Source of the DNA: Neoroseomonas oryzicola
Lineage (GTDB): Bacteria > Pseudomonadota > Alphaproteobacteria > Acetobacterales > Acetobacteraceae
Assembly: GCF_012163135.1 (NCBI RefSeq)
Contig: NZ_JAAVUP010000003.1
Span: 586,283 to 650,282 of the forward strand
Length of the DNA: 64,000 bases
Direction of reading: 5' to 3'
The notes under the pieces were generated by a model. That model was given only the letters and a program-made list of their open reading frames with translations. It searched no databases and was not told the DNA's origin. The stretch's first letter is position 1. Each line of letters begins with the position of its first letter. Positions 44,744 through 52,598 of the stretch are shown here, one piece after another. A program made the translations under genes and the position numbers.

Positions 44744-45571
44744 TCAGGCGTCCCAGTCGGGCGCGAAGGACGGGTTCACCAGCCGGCGGTCCTTGGGCAG
44801 CCGCGCGATGGCCGCGAGGTCCTCGGCATCGAGCCGGATCGACGCGGCGGCGAGGTTCTCCCGCTGCCCTTCCGGCCGGCCGGATTTCGGGATGGCGACG
44901 ACGCCCTCCTGCGCGAGCAGCCAGGCGAGGGCGACCTGCACCGGGCTCGCCCCGCATTTCGCGGCGATGGCACGCATCACCGGGTCGTCGTTCACCTGCC
45001 CCTTGGCGATCGGCGCATAGGCCGTCAGCGCCAGGCCGTGCCGGCGGCACAGCGCGGCGAGCCGGTCCTGCCACAGATACACATGCGCCTCGACCTGCAG
45101 CGCCGCGAGCGGCGCGATGCCGAGCGCGATCGCCCGTTCCAGCAGCCCGGCCGGGAAGTTCGACACGCCGACGGCCCGCGCCAGCCCGTCCTGCTGCAGC
45201 TTCGCCAGCGCGCCGAGCGCGGCCGGCAGGTCCATCTCCGGGGACGGCCAGTGGATCAGGATCAGGTCGGCATAGCGCATGCCGAGCCGCTTGAGCGATG
45301 CCTCGGCCGAGGCGCGCAGCGCATCGGGGGCGAGCTCCGTCCACCACACCTTGGTGGTGAGGAAGATCTCCCCCCGCCGCACGCCCGAGGCCGCGATGCC
45401 GGCCCCGACCGCATCCTCGTTGCCATACATCGCCGCGGTGTCGATGTGCCGGTAGCCGAGGCCGATGGCGCCCTCGACCGCCTGCTGCGCCTCCGCTCCG
45501 CGCAGCGTCCAGGTGCCGAGGCCGATGCGCGGGATGCGCAGGCGCAGCGTCTCGAGGATCGGCGCGCTCAT
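44744..45571 (-). CDS. aldo/keto reductase
   Basis: A 275-residue NADPH-dependent (beta/alpha)8 reductase. Seen: IPRIGLGTWTL at the start, GYRHIDTAAMYGNED with the catalytic Asp and Tyr near residues 40-54, FLTTKVWW with the catalytic Lys near 75, HWPSPEMDLP near 107 and IPKSGRPEGQRENL with the NADPH-phosphate-binding Lys-Ser near 230. It probably reduces aldehydes or 2,5-diketogluconate-type compounds. It overlaps the WD40 gene stop by ATGA, so the two are coupled. Confidence 0.9.
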   Translation of the reverse strand: MSAPILETLRLRIPRIGLGTWTLRGAEAQQAVEGAIGLGYRHIDTAAMYGNEDAVGAGIAASGVRRGEIFLTTKVWWTELAPDALRASAEASLKRLGMRYADLILIHWPSPEMDLPAALGALAKLQQDGLARAVGVSNFPAGLLERAIALGIAPLAALQVEAHVYLWQDRLAALCRRHGLALTAYAPIAKGQVNDDPVMRAIAAKCGASPVQVALAWLLAQEGVVAIPKSGRPEGQRENLAAASIRLDAEDLAAIARLPKDRRLVNPSFAPDWDA

Positions 45572-46593
45572 CGCTTGGACAGGTCCACCAGGCCCGCGCC
45601 GCCGGCCTCGGTGCCGAAGGCGAGGTGCGTGCCCGCATCGTTCCAGGCAAGCGCCGAGACCGCCGACCCGCCCGGCGGGGCAACCGGCACGACGCGGCCC
45701 GAGGCGACCTCGGCGATCAGCACCAGCCCGTCGCCGAAGCCCGCGGCCACGACCTCCTGCTGCGGGTGGCAGGCGACCATGGTGCAGAGCACGCCGTCCC
45801 CGCCCGCGAGCTCGGTCGGCGCCTTGCCCATCGGCCCGCCGCCGAAGAAGGGCCAGAGCACGACGCAATCGGCCCCGGCGGTCGCGAGCCAGCGCCCCTT
45901 GGCGGTGAAGCCCATCGATTTGGTCTTCGAGGGATAGCCCGCCATGCGCATGTGCTGGCCGTCGGCCAGGCGCCAGCCATGCAGCGTGTTCTCCTGCATG
46001 GAGGTCACGACATGGGTGCCGTCCGGGCTGATCAGGACGCCGGTGTGGCTGCCCTTCCATTCCAGCAGCCGGGGCGTGCTTTCCTTCGCCGCGACGAACC
46101 ACAGCGAGGCGCCGTTGTAGTGGGACGCGGCGAGGCGCTTGCCCTTGGCGTCGAAGGCGATGCCGGTGACCGTGGACGGGTGCGCGAGCGACTTCAGCGC
46201 CGCGCCCTTGCCGTCGAGCAGGTGCACCGCCTTGCCCACCGCCGCGGCGCGCAGGCCGGATTCGTGGCTCGTGACCTGGTCGACCCAGCGGCTGCCGTAT
46301 TTCGCGACCTCGGTCGCGCTGGCGTCGGGGGCGATGCGCATCAGCCGCCCGTCGTCGCCGCCGGTGATCACCCCGTCCTTGCAGTCCGGCGCGATGGCGA
46401 GGCAGGCGCCGTCATGCGCGGCGACGCCGGCCCAGTCGCCCTCGATGGCCGCGAGGCGCACGGTCCCGTCGCCCAGCGCGAAGGCGCAGGACCGGCCGCC
46501 GCGCCCGAAGGCCGCGCCCACGACCCAGGCGCCGAGATCCTCGGCCCGGCCGCGGTGGGAGATGAGGTAATCGGCGGTCAGCGACGTGCTCAT
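45568..46593 (-). CDS. WD40-repeat protein
   Basis: A 341-residue beta-propeller with blades such as VVGAAFGRGGRSCAFALGDGTVRLAAI, HPSTVTGIAFDAKGKRLAASHYNGASLWFV, HTGVLISPDGTHVVTSMQENTLHGWRLADG and TKSMGFTAKGRWLATAGADCVVLWPFF. They fit WD40 rather than NHL repeats. No signal peptide, so cytoplasmic. It overlaps the aldo/keto reductase gene by 4 bases and diverges from the OsmC gene. A scaffold or regulatory role is possible. Such WD40 proteins occur in many alphaproteobacteria with no known partner. Confidence 0.82.
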   Translation of the reverse strand: MSTSLTADYLISHRGRAEDLGAWVVGAAFGRGGRSCAFALGDGTVRLAAIEGDWAGVAAHDGACLAIAPDCKDGVITGGDDGRLMRIAPDASATEVAKYGSRWVDQVTSHESGLRAAAVGKAVHLLDGKGAALKSLAHPSTVTGIAFDAKGKRLAASHYNGASLWFVAAKESTPRLLEWKGSHTGVLISPDGTHVVTSMQENTLHGWRLADGQHMRMAGYPSKTKSMGFTAKGRWLATAGADCVVLWPFFGGGPMGKAPTELAGGDGVLCTMVACHPQQEVVAAGFGDGLVLIAEVASGRVVPVAPPGGSAVSALAWNDAGTHLAFGTEAGGAGLVDLSKR

Positions 46594-46786
46594 GGGGCCT
46601 GTATGCCGCCATCCGGAGCGCGATGCGAGGGGGGGCGGCGCCCCCGGCCGCGGCCGGCGCAACGGCGAAACAATGACATCCTCAGAATTTCCCAAGGCGA
46701 TCTCCAAGTCTCGGCCCGCCGCGATCCCTAGGGTCCCCGCCACGTCCCCGGCACGCCGCCGGCGGCGCCACCCGAGGAGACCCGCC

Positions 46787-47389
46787 ATGAACGCCGTCAC
46801 TGCCACCGCCGAAGCCCCCGCCGCCGCGACGAAGAAGGAGAAGATGCCGCTCAACGGGGTGAACACCCCCGCGCTGCTCGCCACCATCGGGGTCGTCGCC
46901 GGCCAGCCGCAGCTCGCGAAGTTCCAGTTCCGCGCCCATGGGCAGTGGAAGGCCGGCACGCACATGCAGGGCACGATGCTCGGCTTCGCCGGCGCGGGCG
47001 GGGAACACGCCCACAAGGCCGCCACCGTCGCGCATACCGACCACCCCGCCGTGCTGTGCGGCGAGGATGCAGGCCCGACCCCGGTCGAATGGATCCTGCA
47101 CGGCCTGGCGGGCTGCCTGACCGCCGGCATCGCCAACATCGCCGCGGTGCGCGGCGTGAAGCTGCATTCGGTCGAAGCCGAGGTCGAGGGCGACATCGAC
47201 CTGCAGGGCATCCTCGGCCTGTCCGACAAGGTGCGGAACGGCTTCGAGGACATCCGCGTCACCTTCAGGATCGCGGGCGACGCGCCGGCCGAGACGCTGA
47301 AGGCCCTCGTCGCGCAGTCCCAGGCGCGCTCGGCCGTCTTCGACATGCTGACCAACGGGGTGCCGGTCTCCATCGCCGTGGAGGCCTGA
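46787..47389 (+). CDS. OsmC-family protein
   Basis: A 200-residue OsmC/Ohr-fold protein. Seen: the conserved PTPVEWILHGLAGCLTAGIANIAAVRGVKLHSVEAEVEGDIDL, with the Cys of the family near residue 110 (GLAGC), and an N-terminal extension of about 35 residues. A single family Cys (with another at VLCGED) could reduce organic hydroperoxides if a second reactive Cys is present. The start has GAGGAGA upstream. It heads a four-gene plus-strand group with two flavoproteins and a MaoC-like gene. Confidence 0.85.
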   Translation: MNAVTATAEAPAAATKKEKMPLNGVNTPALLATIGVVAGQPQLAKFQFRAHGQWKAGTHMQGTMLGFAGAGGEHAHKAATVAHTDHPAVLCGEDAGPTPVEWILHGLAGCLTAGIANIAAVRGVKLHSVEAEVEGDIDLQGILGLSDKVRNGFEDIRVTFRIAGDAPAETLKALVAQSQARSAVFDMLTNGVPVSIAVEA

Positions 47390-47451
47390 CGCCACCCTGC
47401 CGGCGGCGCCGCCCCCGCGCCGCCGGCTCCCCCCGCCCGGCGGAGGACGAG

Positions 47452-48684
47452 ATGCGGACCACCGACGCCATCGTCATCGGCGCCGGCCAGGCGGGGCTTG
47501 CCATGAGCCATTGCCTGGCGGCGCGCGGCATCGACCACCTGGTGCTGGAGCGCGGCCGCGTCGCCGAACGCTGGCGGTCCGAGCGCTGGGACAGCCTGCG
47601 CCTGCTCACCCCCAACTGGATGACCCGCCTGCCCGGCCGGTCCTATCGCGGCGCCGATCCCGACGGCTTCATGACGATGCCCGAGGTCGTCGGCTTCCTC
47701 GACGGCTACGCCGCGGGGGCTCCGGTCGAGAGCGGCGTCGCGGTGCGCGCACTGCATCCCGCGCTGTTCGGCTACCGGCTCGAGACCTCGGCCGGCACCT
47801 TCGCCGCGCGCGCGGTCGTCGTCGCGACCGGCCAGTGCGACCTGCCCCACATCCCGGCCATGGCGGCGGCGCTGCCGAAGGCGATCCGTCAGGTCACGCC
47901 CTCCTCCTATCGCAACCCGGCCGCGCTCCCGCCCGGCGGGGTGCTGGTGGTGGGCGCCTCGGCTTCCGGCGTGCAGATCGCCGAGGAGATCCACCGCTCC
48001 GGCCGCCCGGTCACGCTCGCCGTCGGGCGCCATACGCGGCTGCCACGGCGGTGGCGTGGTCGCGACATCCTCGACTGGATGGATCGCGCCGGCGTTCTGG
48101 ATGAGCGCGCGGACGAGGTGCGCGACCTTGCCGCCGCGCGCGCCCAGCCCTCGCTGCAACTGGTCGGGCGGCCGGATCATGCGAGCATCGACCTTGGCAC
48201 GCTTCGCGCCATCGGCGTGCGCGTGACCGGCCGCGTGGTGGCCGTCGACGGGCCGCGCATCCTGCAGCGCGACGACCTCAATGAGACCACCGCCGCCGCG
48301 CAGCGCACGCTCGACCGGCTGCTGGCGCGGCTCGGCGCGGTGGCGGATCGCGAGGGTGCGCCGCGTGAGGCGCATCCGGCGCCGCTGCGGCCCTTCGCGC
48401 GATCGCCGCGCCGCATCGACCTCGCCGCCGACGGCATCCGCACCATCGTCTGGGCCACCGGCTTCCGCCGTGGCTATGCCTGGCTGCGGCTGCCAGTCCT
48501 CGATGCGGCGGGCGAGATCCGCCATCGCGGCGGCGTCACGCCGGCGCCTGGCCTCTTCGTGCTCGGCCTTCGCTTCCTGCGCCGCCGCAACTCGAACTTC
48601 CTCGACGGGGTCGGCGCCGATGCCGAGCACCTGGCGGGGGAGGTGCTCGCCCATCTCGCCACCAGCGGCCGCCTGGCGGCCTGA
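47452..48684 (+). CDS. FAD-dependent monooxygenase/oxidoreductase (FMO/BVMO-like)
   Basis: A 410-residue flavoprotein with two dinucleotide folds: FAD motif AIVIGAGQAGLAMSHCLAARG (residues 6-26) and the NADPH motif GGVLVVGASASGVQIAEEIHRSG near 160-185. VVVATGQCDLPHIP joins them. TIVWATGFRRGY near 330 is the typical ATG motif. It resembles bacterial flavin-containing monooxygenases and putative reductases (YhhX/TrkA-like group). The Shine-Dalgarno GGAGGACGAG precedes ATG 47452. It belongs to the OsmC operon, which suggests redox or oxidative catabolism. Confidence 0.85.
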   Translation: MRTTDAIVIGAGQAGLAMSHCLAARGIDHLVLERGRVAERWRSERWDSLRLLTPNWMTRLPGRSYRGADPDGFMTMPEVVGFLDGYAAGAPVESGVAVRALHPALFGYRLETSAGTFAARAVVVATGQCDLPHIPAMAAALPKAIRQVTPSSYRNPAALPPGGVLVVGASASGVQIAEEIHRSGRPVTLAVGRHTRLPRRWRGRDILDWMDRAGVLDERADEVRDLAAARAQPSLQLVGRPDHASIDLGTLRAIGVRVTGRVVAVDGPRILQRDDLNETTAAAQRTLDRLLARLGAVADREGAPREAHPAPLRPFARSPRRIDLAADGIRTIVWATGFRRGYAWLRLPVLDAAGEIRHRGGVTPAPGLFVLGLRFLRRRNSNFLDGVGADAEHLAGEVLAHLATSGRLAA

Positions 48685-48696
48685 AGGATGACGCCC

Positions 48697-49833
48697 ATGG
48701 AACGCTTCGACGTCCTGATCGCCGGCGCGCGCTGCGCCGGCGCGGCCGCGGCCATGCTGATGGCGCGGCGCGGCCTGCGCGTCCTTGTCGTCGATCGCGG
48801 CGGATACGGCACCGACACGCTCTCGACCCATGCGCTGATGCGCGGGGGGGTGATGCTGCTGGCGCGCTGGGGCGTGCTGCCGCGCCTGGTCGAGGCCGGC
48901 ACGCCTCTCATCCGCCGCACCACCTTCCACTACGGCGCCGAGGCTGTCGCGGTCGACATCCGCCCCGGCGACGGCGTCGAGGCATTGGTCGCGCCGCGGC
49001 GGACGCTCCTCGACGGCACGCTGGTCGACTGTGCCTGGGAAGCGGGTGCGGAGATCCGGCACCACCACACCCTGACGGGCCTTCTGCGCACCGATGCGGG
49101 CCGCGTCTGCGGCGCGACCGTGGTGGACGAGACCGGGCGCGAGCACGCCATCGCCGCCGGCCTCGTGGTCGGCGCGGACGGCACCGGGTCGAGCGTCGCG
49201 CGCCTGGCGCGGGCGCCGGTGACGGTGCAGGCGGCCCACGCCGCGCCCGTGGTCTACGCCTACTTCCCTGGCCTCGCGGATACCGGGACGCATTGGCATT
49301 ACGCCGAGGGCGCGAGCGCAGGACGAATCCCGACCAATGCCGGGCGCCACTGCGTCTTCGTCTCGGCCACGCCCGAGCGATTCCACGCCGAGATGCGCGG
49401 CGATCACCTCGACGGCATGCGCCGCGTGCTGCGGGAGGTGGCGCCGGCGCTTGCCCAGGAACTCGCCGCCTGCGAGCCCGATGCCGTCCCGGTCGCCTTC
49501 GCCGGCCGCCGCGGCTTCCTGCGCCAGGCGGCGGGGCCGGGCTGGGCGCTGATCGGCGATGCCGGCTATTTCAAGGATCCGATCACCGCGCATGGCATCA
49601 CCGATGCGCTGCGCGACGCCGCCTTCCTGGCCGAGGCCGCGATCGAGGACAGCGCCGCAGCCTATGCCCGCTTCGCCGCGCGGCGGGACGAGCTCTCGCT
49701 GCCGCTCTTCCACGTCACGGACGAGATCGCCGGCTATGGCTGGACGCTCGAGGAGGCGAAGGCGCTGCACATGCGGCTCAACGCCGCGATGAAGCGCGAG
49801 GTCGCGGCCCTGGCGACGGAGGCGGTGTCGTGA
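48697..49833 (+). CDS. FAD-dependent oxidoreductase, geranylgeranyl reductase-like
   Basis: A 378-residue flavoprotein of the GR2/PHBH fold. Seen: FDVLIAGARCAGAAAAMLMARRGLRVLVVDRG (residues 4-35), LVAPRRTLLDGTLVDCAWEAGAE near 95, VVGADGTGSSVARLA near 155 and GWALIGDAGYFKDPITAHGITDALRDA near 285, the FAD-pyrophosphate block of the family. Its relatives include geranylgeranyl reductases and halogenase-like enzymes, and many are of unknown use. Start 48697 is favoured because GAAGGA lies 8 bases upstream. It overlaps the next gene by GTGA. Confidence 0.83.
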   Translation: MERFDVLIAGARCAGAAAAMLMARRGLRVLVVDRGGYGTDTLSTHALMRGGVMLLARWGVLPRLVEAGTPLIRRTTFHYGAEAVAVDIRPGDGVEALVAPRRTLLDGTLVDCAWEAGAEIRHHHTLTGLLRTDAGRVCGATVVDETGREHAIAAGLVVGADGTGSSVARLARAPVTVQAAHAAPVVYAYFPGLADTGTHWHYAEGASAGRIPTNAGRHCVFVSATPERFHAEMRGDHLDGMRRVLREVAPALAQELAACEPDAVPVAFAGRRGFLRQAAGPGWALIGDAGYFKDPITAHGITDALRDAAFLAEAAIEDSAAAYARFAARRDELSLPLFHVTDEIAGYGWTLEEAKALHMRLNAAMKREVAALATEAVS

Positions 49834-50264
49834 GCGATCCCTGGGCCCGTACCATCGCCGGCCGGCCGCAGCAGGGCCAAGTGGCCGAGCGCACGCGCCG
49901 CACCTCCATGGCCGATGTCGAGGCCTTCACCGCCATCACCGGCGACCGCAACCCGCTACACTACGACGCGGCGCTGGCCGCCGCCTCGCCCTTCGGCGGG
50001 CTGATCGTGCAGGGGGGCGTCACCTCCGGCCTGCTCAACGCCGTGGTGGCGGAGGATCTGCCCGGCCCGGGGACCGTCTTCCTCGGTGTCGAATGGCGCT
50101 TCGTGAAGGCGGTGCGTGTCGGGGAGGAGATCACCGCCCGCGTCGAGGTCACCTCGGTGCGCGAGGACAAGCCGATCTGCACGCTCGCGACGACCGTGCG
50201 CAATGCGGCCGGCGAGACCTGCCTGACCGGCACCGCGGTGACCTGGACCGCGCCGCTGCGCTGA
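49830..50264 (+). CDS. MaoC-like hotdog dehydratase
   Basis: A 144-residue R-specific enoyl-CoA hydratase relative. Seen: AFTAITGDRNPLHYDAALAAASPFGGLIVQGGVTSGLL (residues 31-70), which contains the hydratase motif with D-x-N-P-x-H, and VFLGVEWRFVKAVRVGEEITARVEV. It begins with GTG in overlap with the previous stop. The substrate is probably an acyl-CoA or acyl-ACP. Together with the flavoproteins it suggests a lipid- or polyketide-like oxidation route. Confidence 0.87.
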   Translation: MSDPWARTIAGRPQQGQVAERTRRTSMADVEAFTAITGDRNPLHYDAALAAASPFGGLIVQGGVTSGLLNAVVAEDLPGPGTVFLGVEWRFVKAVRVGEEITARVEVTSVREDKPICTLATTVRNAAGETCLTGTAVTWTAPLR

Positions 50265-50299
50265 TCTCCAGCGCATCTCCACGCCGCCGCAAGGAAGCC

Positions 50300-50315
50300 T
50301 TCAAGCATCGCGCGC
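50300..50315 (+). promoter_or_regulatory. TTCAAGCATCGCGCGC motif ahead of the small ORF
   Basis: A 16-base element that is repeated with one change (T to C) at 52310-52325 in front of the DUF1127 gene, 79 and 84 bases before the two ATG starts. It may be a regulator site or a shared promoter part. Confidence 0.4.
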
Positions 50316-50378
50316 CGGCGGCGCGGAGACTGCGCCATGCCCGCCCATCCCGGCGGGACCGCAGAGAGGAGATCCGCC

Positions 50379-50534
50379 ATGACCGAGTTCACCGCCGCCA
50401 AGGTCGCCGCCGATCGCTGGAGCGGGCCCGAATGGTTCCGCCATATCGCGGGACGGCCTCTCGCCGACCGGCGCGCCCGCCGCGCGCCGCTGTCCTGGAA
50501 GGATGAGCTCGCCCTGCTGTTCCCGCCTGGGTGA
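50379..50534 (+). CDS. small hypothetical protein, 51 residues
   Basis: No family recognised. The product (MTEFTAAKVAADRWSG..., ending ALLFPPG) has a Trp-rich front half (WSGPEWFRHIAG) and an Arg cluster (RRARRAPL) before a Leu-rich end. AGAGGAGA lies just upstream of ATG 50379, a strong ribosome site, and the upstream region shares a 16-base motif with the DUF1127 gene at 52394. Small size and the possible common regulation suggest a DUF1127-like stress or RNA-binding role. This is inference. Confidence 0.5.
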   Translation: MTEFTAAKVAADRWSGPEWFRHIAGRPLADRRARRAPLSWKDELALLFPPG

Positions 50535-50561
50535 CGCGCGGCGCGCGCGGGACCGGGCGGG

Positions 50562-52127
50562 TCAGTCGCCGCCCGGCAGCCCCGCGCGGCGCAATCCATC
50601 GAGGCAGCGATCGACGACCGCCTGGTCGGCGCAGAAGAAGAAGTCCGATCGCGCGACCTCGAGCGTATAGTCCGGCTCCTTCTCGATGAGCGCGGCGACG
50701 ACGCGGCGCGCCTCCTCGATGCGGTCCATCAGGCCCAGCGCGGCAATCAGCATCAGGTAGGGCCAGGCCTTGGCGTTCGGCACGCGCGTCGCCCGCCGGC
50801 CGTATTCCACTGCCTCGGCGTATTCGCCGAGCGTGATGTGCGCGAAGGCGCGCGTCGCGTAGAAGCTCGACAGATGCGGGTCGCGCGGGCTGAGCTCCGC
50901 GGCGCGCTCCACATCGGCGATGCCCTCCCGCGCGCGCCCGCTCCAGACCTTGGTGCAGCCGAGCGCGAAATGCGCCTGGGCGAAGCTCGGGTTCAGCGCG
51001 ACCGACTGCTCGAGCAGCGCGATCGCCTCCTCGTAGTCGTGGCGGAAGGCGTGCACGCGGCCGAGCACGCAGAGGTTCATGCAATCCTGGTTGTCGAGCG
51101 CGACGGCGCTGCGGCTGAGCCGCATCGCTTCCTCGAGCAGCGCCTCGCGCCCCGCGCGCTCGCTCACCACCGTCTCCTGCAGCAGGACGTAGGCGAGCGC
51201 GCCCTGCGCGCGGGCGAAGGCGGGGTCGAGTTCCACGGCGCGGCGGAACATCGCCTCGGCTTCCGCCATGCCGGGCTGGGTGAAGCCCCAGAGGTGGAAG
51301 AGGCCGCGCTGGTAGCAATCCCAGGCGCCGAGGTTGGTGGGCGGGCGGCGCACCGCCGCCTCGCGCTCGAGCCGCGCGAGCTCGGGCTCGATCGCCGCGG
51401 CGATCTGCTCGGCCATCGCGCGCTGCACGTCGAGCACGTCGGCGAGGGCGAGGTCGTAGGTCTCGGACCACAGCTGCGCGCCGGTCTTGGCGCTCACCAG
51501 GTCGGCCGCGAGCCGCACGCGCTCGCCGCGCTTCGCGACGCTGCCATGCACCAGGTAGCGCACGCCGAAGGTGGTGCCGATCTCGCGCGCATCGACCTCG
51601 CGCCCGCGGAAGGCGGCGGCGGTGTGGCGGCTCAGTACGTCCATCCAGCGATGGCGCGCGAGCAGGCGGATCACGTCCTCGGTCAGGCCGTAGCTGAAGT
51701 AGTCGGTGTCGGGCTCCGAGCTGAGGTTCGCGAAGGGCAGGACGACGACCGAAGGGCGCGTGGACGGCGAGGCGACCGGCGGTTCCGGCGCCGGGATCTC
51801 CGCGACGTCGTCCTCGGCTTCCTCGGTCACCTCGCCCACGAAGCGGAAGCCGCGCTTGTGGATGGTCTTGATCAGCGACTGCCGGTCGCCGTCGTCGCCC
51901 ACCGCCTTGCGCGCGGCGTTGATTCGGCTGCTGAGCGCGGCCTCGGAGACGATGCGGCCGTTCCAGATGGTGTCGAGCAGCTCGTCCTTGCTGACCACGC
52001 GGTCGCGGTTGCGCAGCAGGTGGACGATCAGGTCGAAGACCTGCGGTTCCACATGCACGCGGCTGCCGTCGCGCCGCAGTTCCTGGCGGCGCAGATCGAC
52101 CTCATGCCCGGCGAAGCTCAGGGGCAT
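50562..52127 (-). CDS. CadC-type winged-helix regulator with TolB-like and TPR domains
   Basis: A 521-residue regulator. The N-terminal OmpR-type winged helix is clear: VEPQVFDLIVHLLRNRDRVVSKDELLDTIWNGRIVSEAALSSRINAARKAVGDDGDRQSLIKTIHKRGFRFVG (residues 26-98). The linker has no hydrophobic helix, so unlike CadC it is probably soluble. A TolB N-domain-like region follows (SVVVLPFANLSSEPDTDYFSYGLTEDV near 125-150), then about six TPR units from 255 onwards (MFRRAVELDPAFARAQGALAYVLL). It likely binds a protein or small ligand through the TPR part. It diverges from DUF1127 and may control the two small genes with the shared motif. Confidence 0.82.
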   Translation of the reverse strand: MPLSFAGHEVDLRRQELRRDGSRVHVEPQVFDLIVHLLRNRDRVVSKDELLDTIWNGRIVSEAALSSRINAARKAVGDDGDRQSLIKTIHKRGFRFVGEVTEEAEDDVAEIPAPEPPVASPSTRPSVVVLPFANLSSEPDTDYFSYGLTEDVIRLLARHRWMDVLSRHTAAAFRGREVDAREIGTTFGVRYLVHGSVAKRGERVRLAADLVSAKTGAQLWSETYDLALADVLDVQRAMAEQIAAAIEPELARLEREAAVRRPPTNLGAWDCYQRGLFHLWGFTQPGMAEAEAMFRRAVELDPAFARAQGALAYVLLQETVVSERAGREALLEEAMRLSRSAVALDNQDCMNLCVLGRVHAFRHDYEEAIALLEQSVALNPSFAQAHFALGCTKVWSGRAREGIADVERAAELSPRDPHLSSFYATRAFAHITLGEYAEAVEYGRRATRVPNAKAWPYLMLIAALGLMDRIEEARRVVAALIEKEPDYTLEVARSDFFFCADQAVVDRCLDGLRRAGLPGGD

Positions 52128-52309
52128 GTGCTTGCTCCCCAGCCAAACGACGACGTGCGTCGGTGATCGTCACGTCGCGCGCGGCGCTGCTGCCGCGGCG
52201 CGACGTCCTCAATATCTGCACTCGCCCGGGCGCCCACAACAGTCGAGTGCGCCAGGTCACGCCTTGTGCCGAAACGGCAAGGAAATCTCCAGGCCATCGC
52301 GACCCCGCG

Positions 52310-52325
52310 TTCAAGCACCGCGCGC
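52310..52325 (+). promoter_or_regulatory. TTCAAGCACCGCGCGC motif ahead of DUF1127
   Basis: Second copy of the 16-base motif seen at 50300, with 15 of 16 bases the same. It lies in the gap between the divergent CadC-type regulator and the DUF1127 gene. Confidence 0.4.
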
Positions 52326-52393
52326 GTTCCCGCCGCACAAATCGCGGGCCACGGCAATCACGCCGGAGGCCACCGACGGAAGGAACGCCTGCC

Positions 52394-52555
52394 ATGAGCA
52401 CCATCGGAAACCTGATCGAAGGCTTCGCGCGGATGCGGGAACGCGCCCGCGGTCGGCGCCTGCTGCTCGAGATGGATGCCCGGATCCTGAAGGATATCGG
52501 CATCTCGCGGGACATCGCGGCGGCCGAGGCCGCCAAGCCCTGGTGGCGGTGCTGA
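52394..52555 (+). CDS. DUF1127 small protein
   Basis: A 53-residue DUF1127 protein. The domain signature RGRRLLLEMDARILKDIGISRDIAAAEA is plain, with basic and amphipathic halves. In other alphaproteobacteria such proteins bind RNA or affect phosphate, carbon and stress regulation. The ATG at 52394 lies after GGAAGGAACGCCTGCC, so AAGGA serves as the ribosome site. It is divergent from the CadC-type regulator and precedes a DMT exporter by 43 bases. Confidence 0.85.
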   Translation: MSTIGNLIEGFARMRERARGRRLLLEMDARILKDIGISRDIAAAEAAKPWWRC

Positions 52556-52598
52556 CGCGCAGGCGTCGCCCGCCACCGGCCGGACCGGAGGCCCATCC

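Noticed and set aside
45568-49770. A minus-strand open frame of 1400 codons upstream of the WD40 gene
   Set aside because: Only its last 341 codons match a real protein (WD40). The rest is antisense to the OsmC operon and has no domain signal.
52281-52311. EcfG-type promoter (GGAA...CGTT) ahead of DUF1127
   Set aside because: GGAAAT at 52281 and CGTT at 52308 are about 21 bases apart, longer than the usual 16-17 spacing, and no such pair is found ahead of the other small gene.
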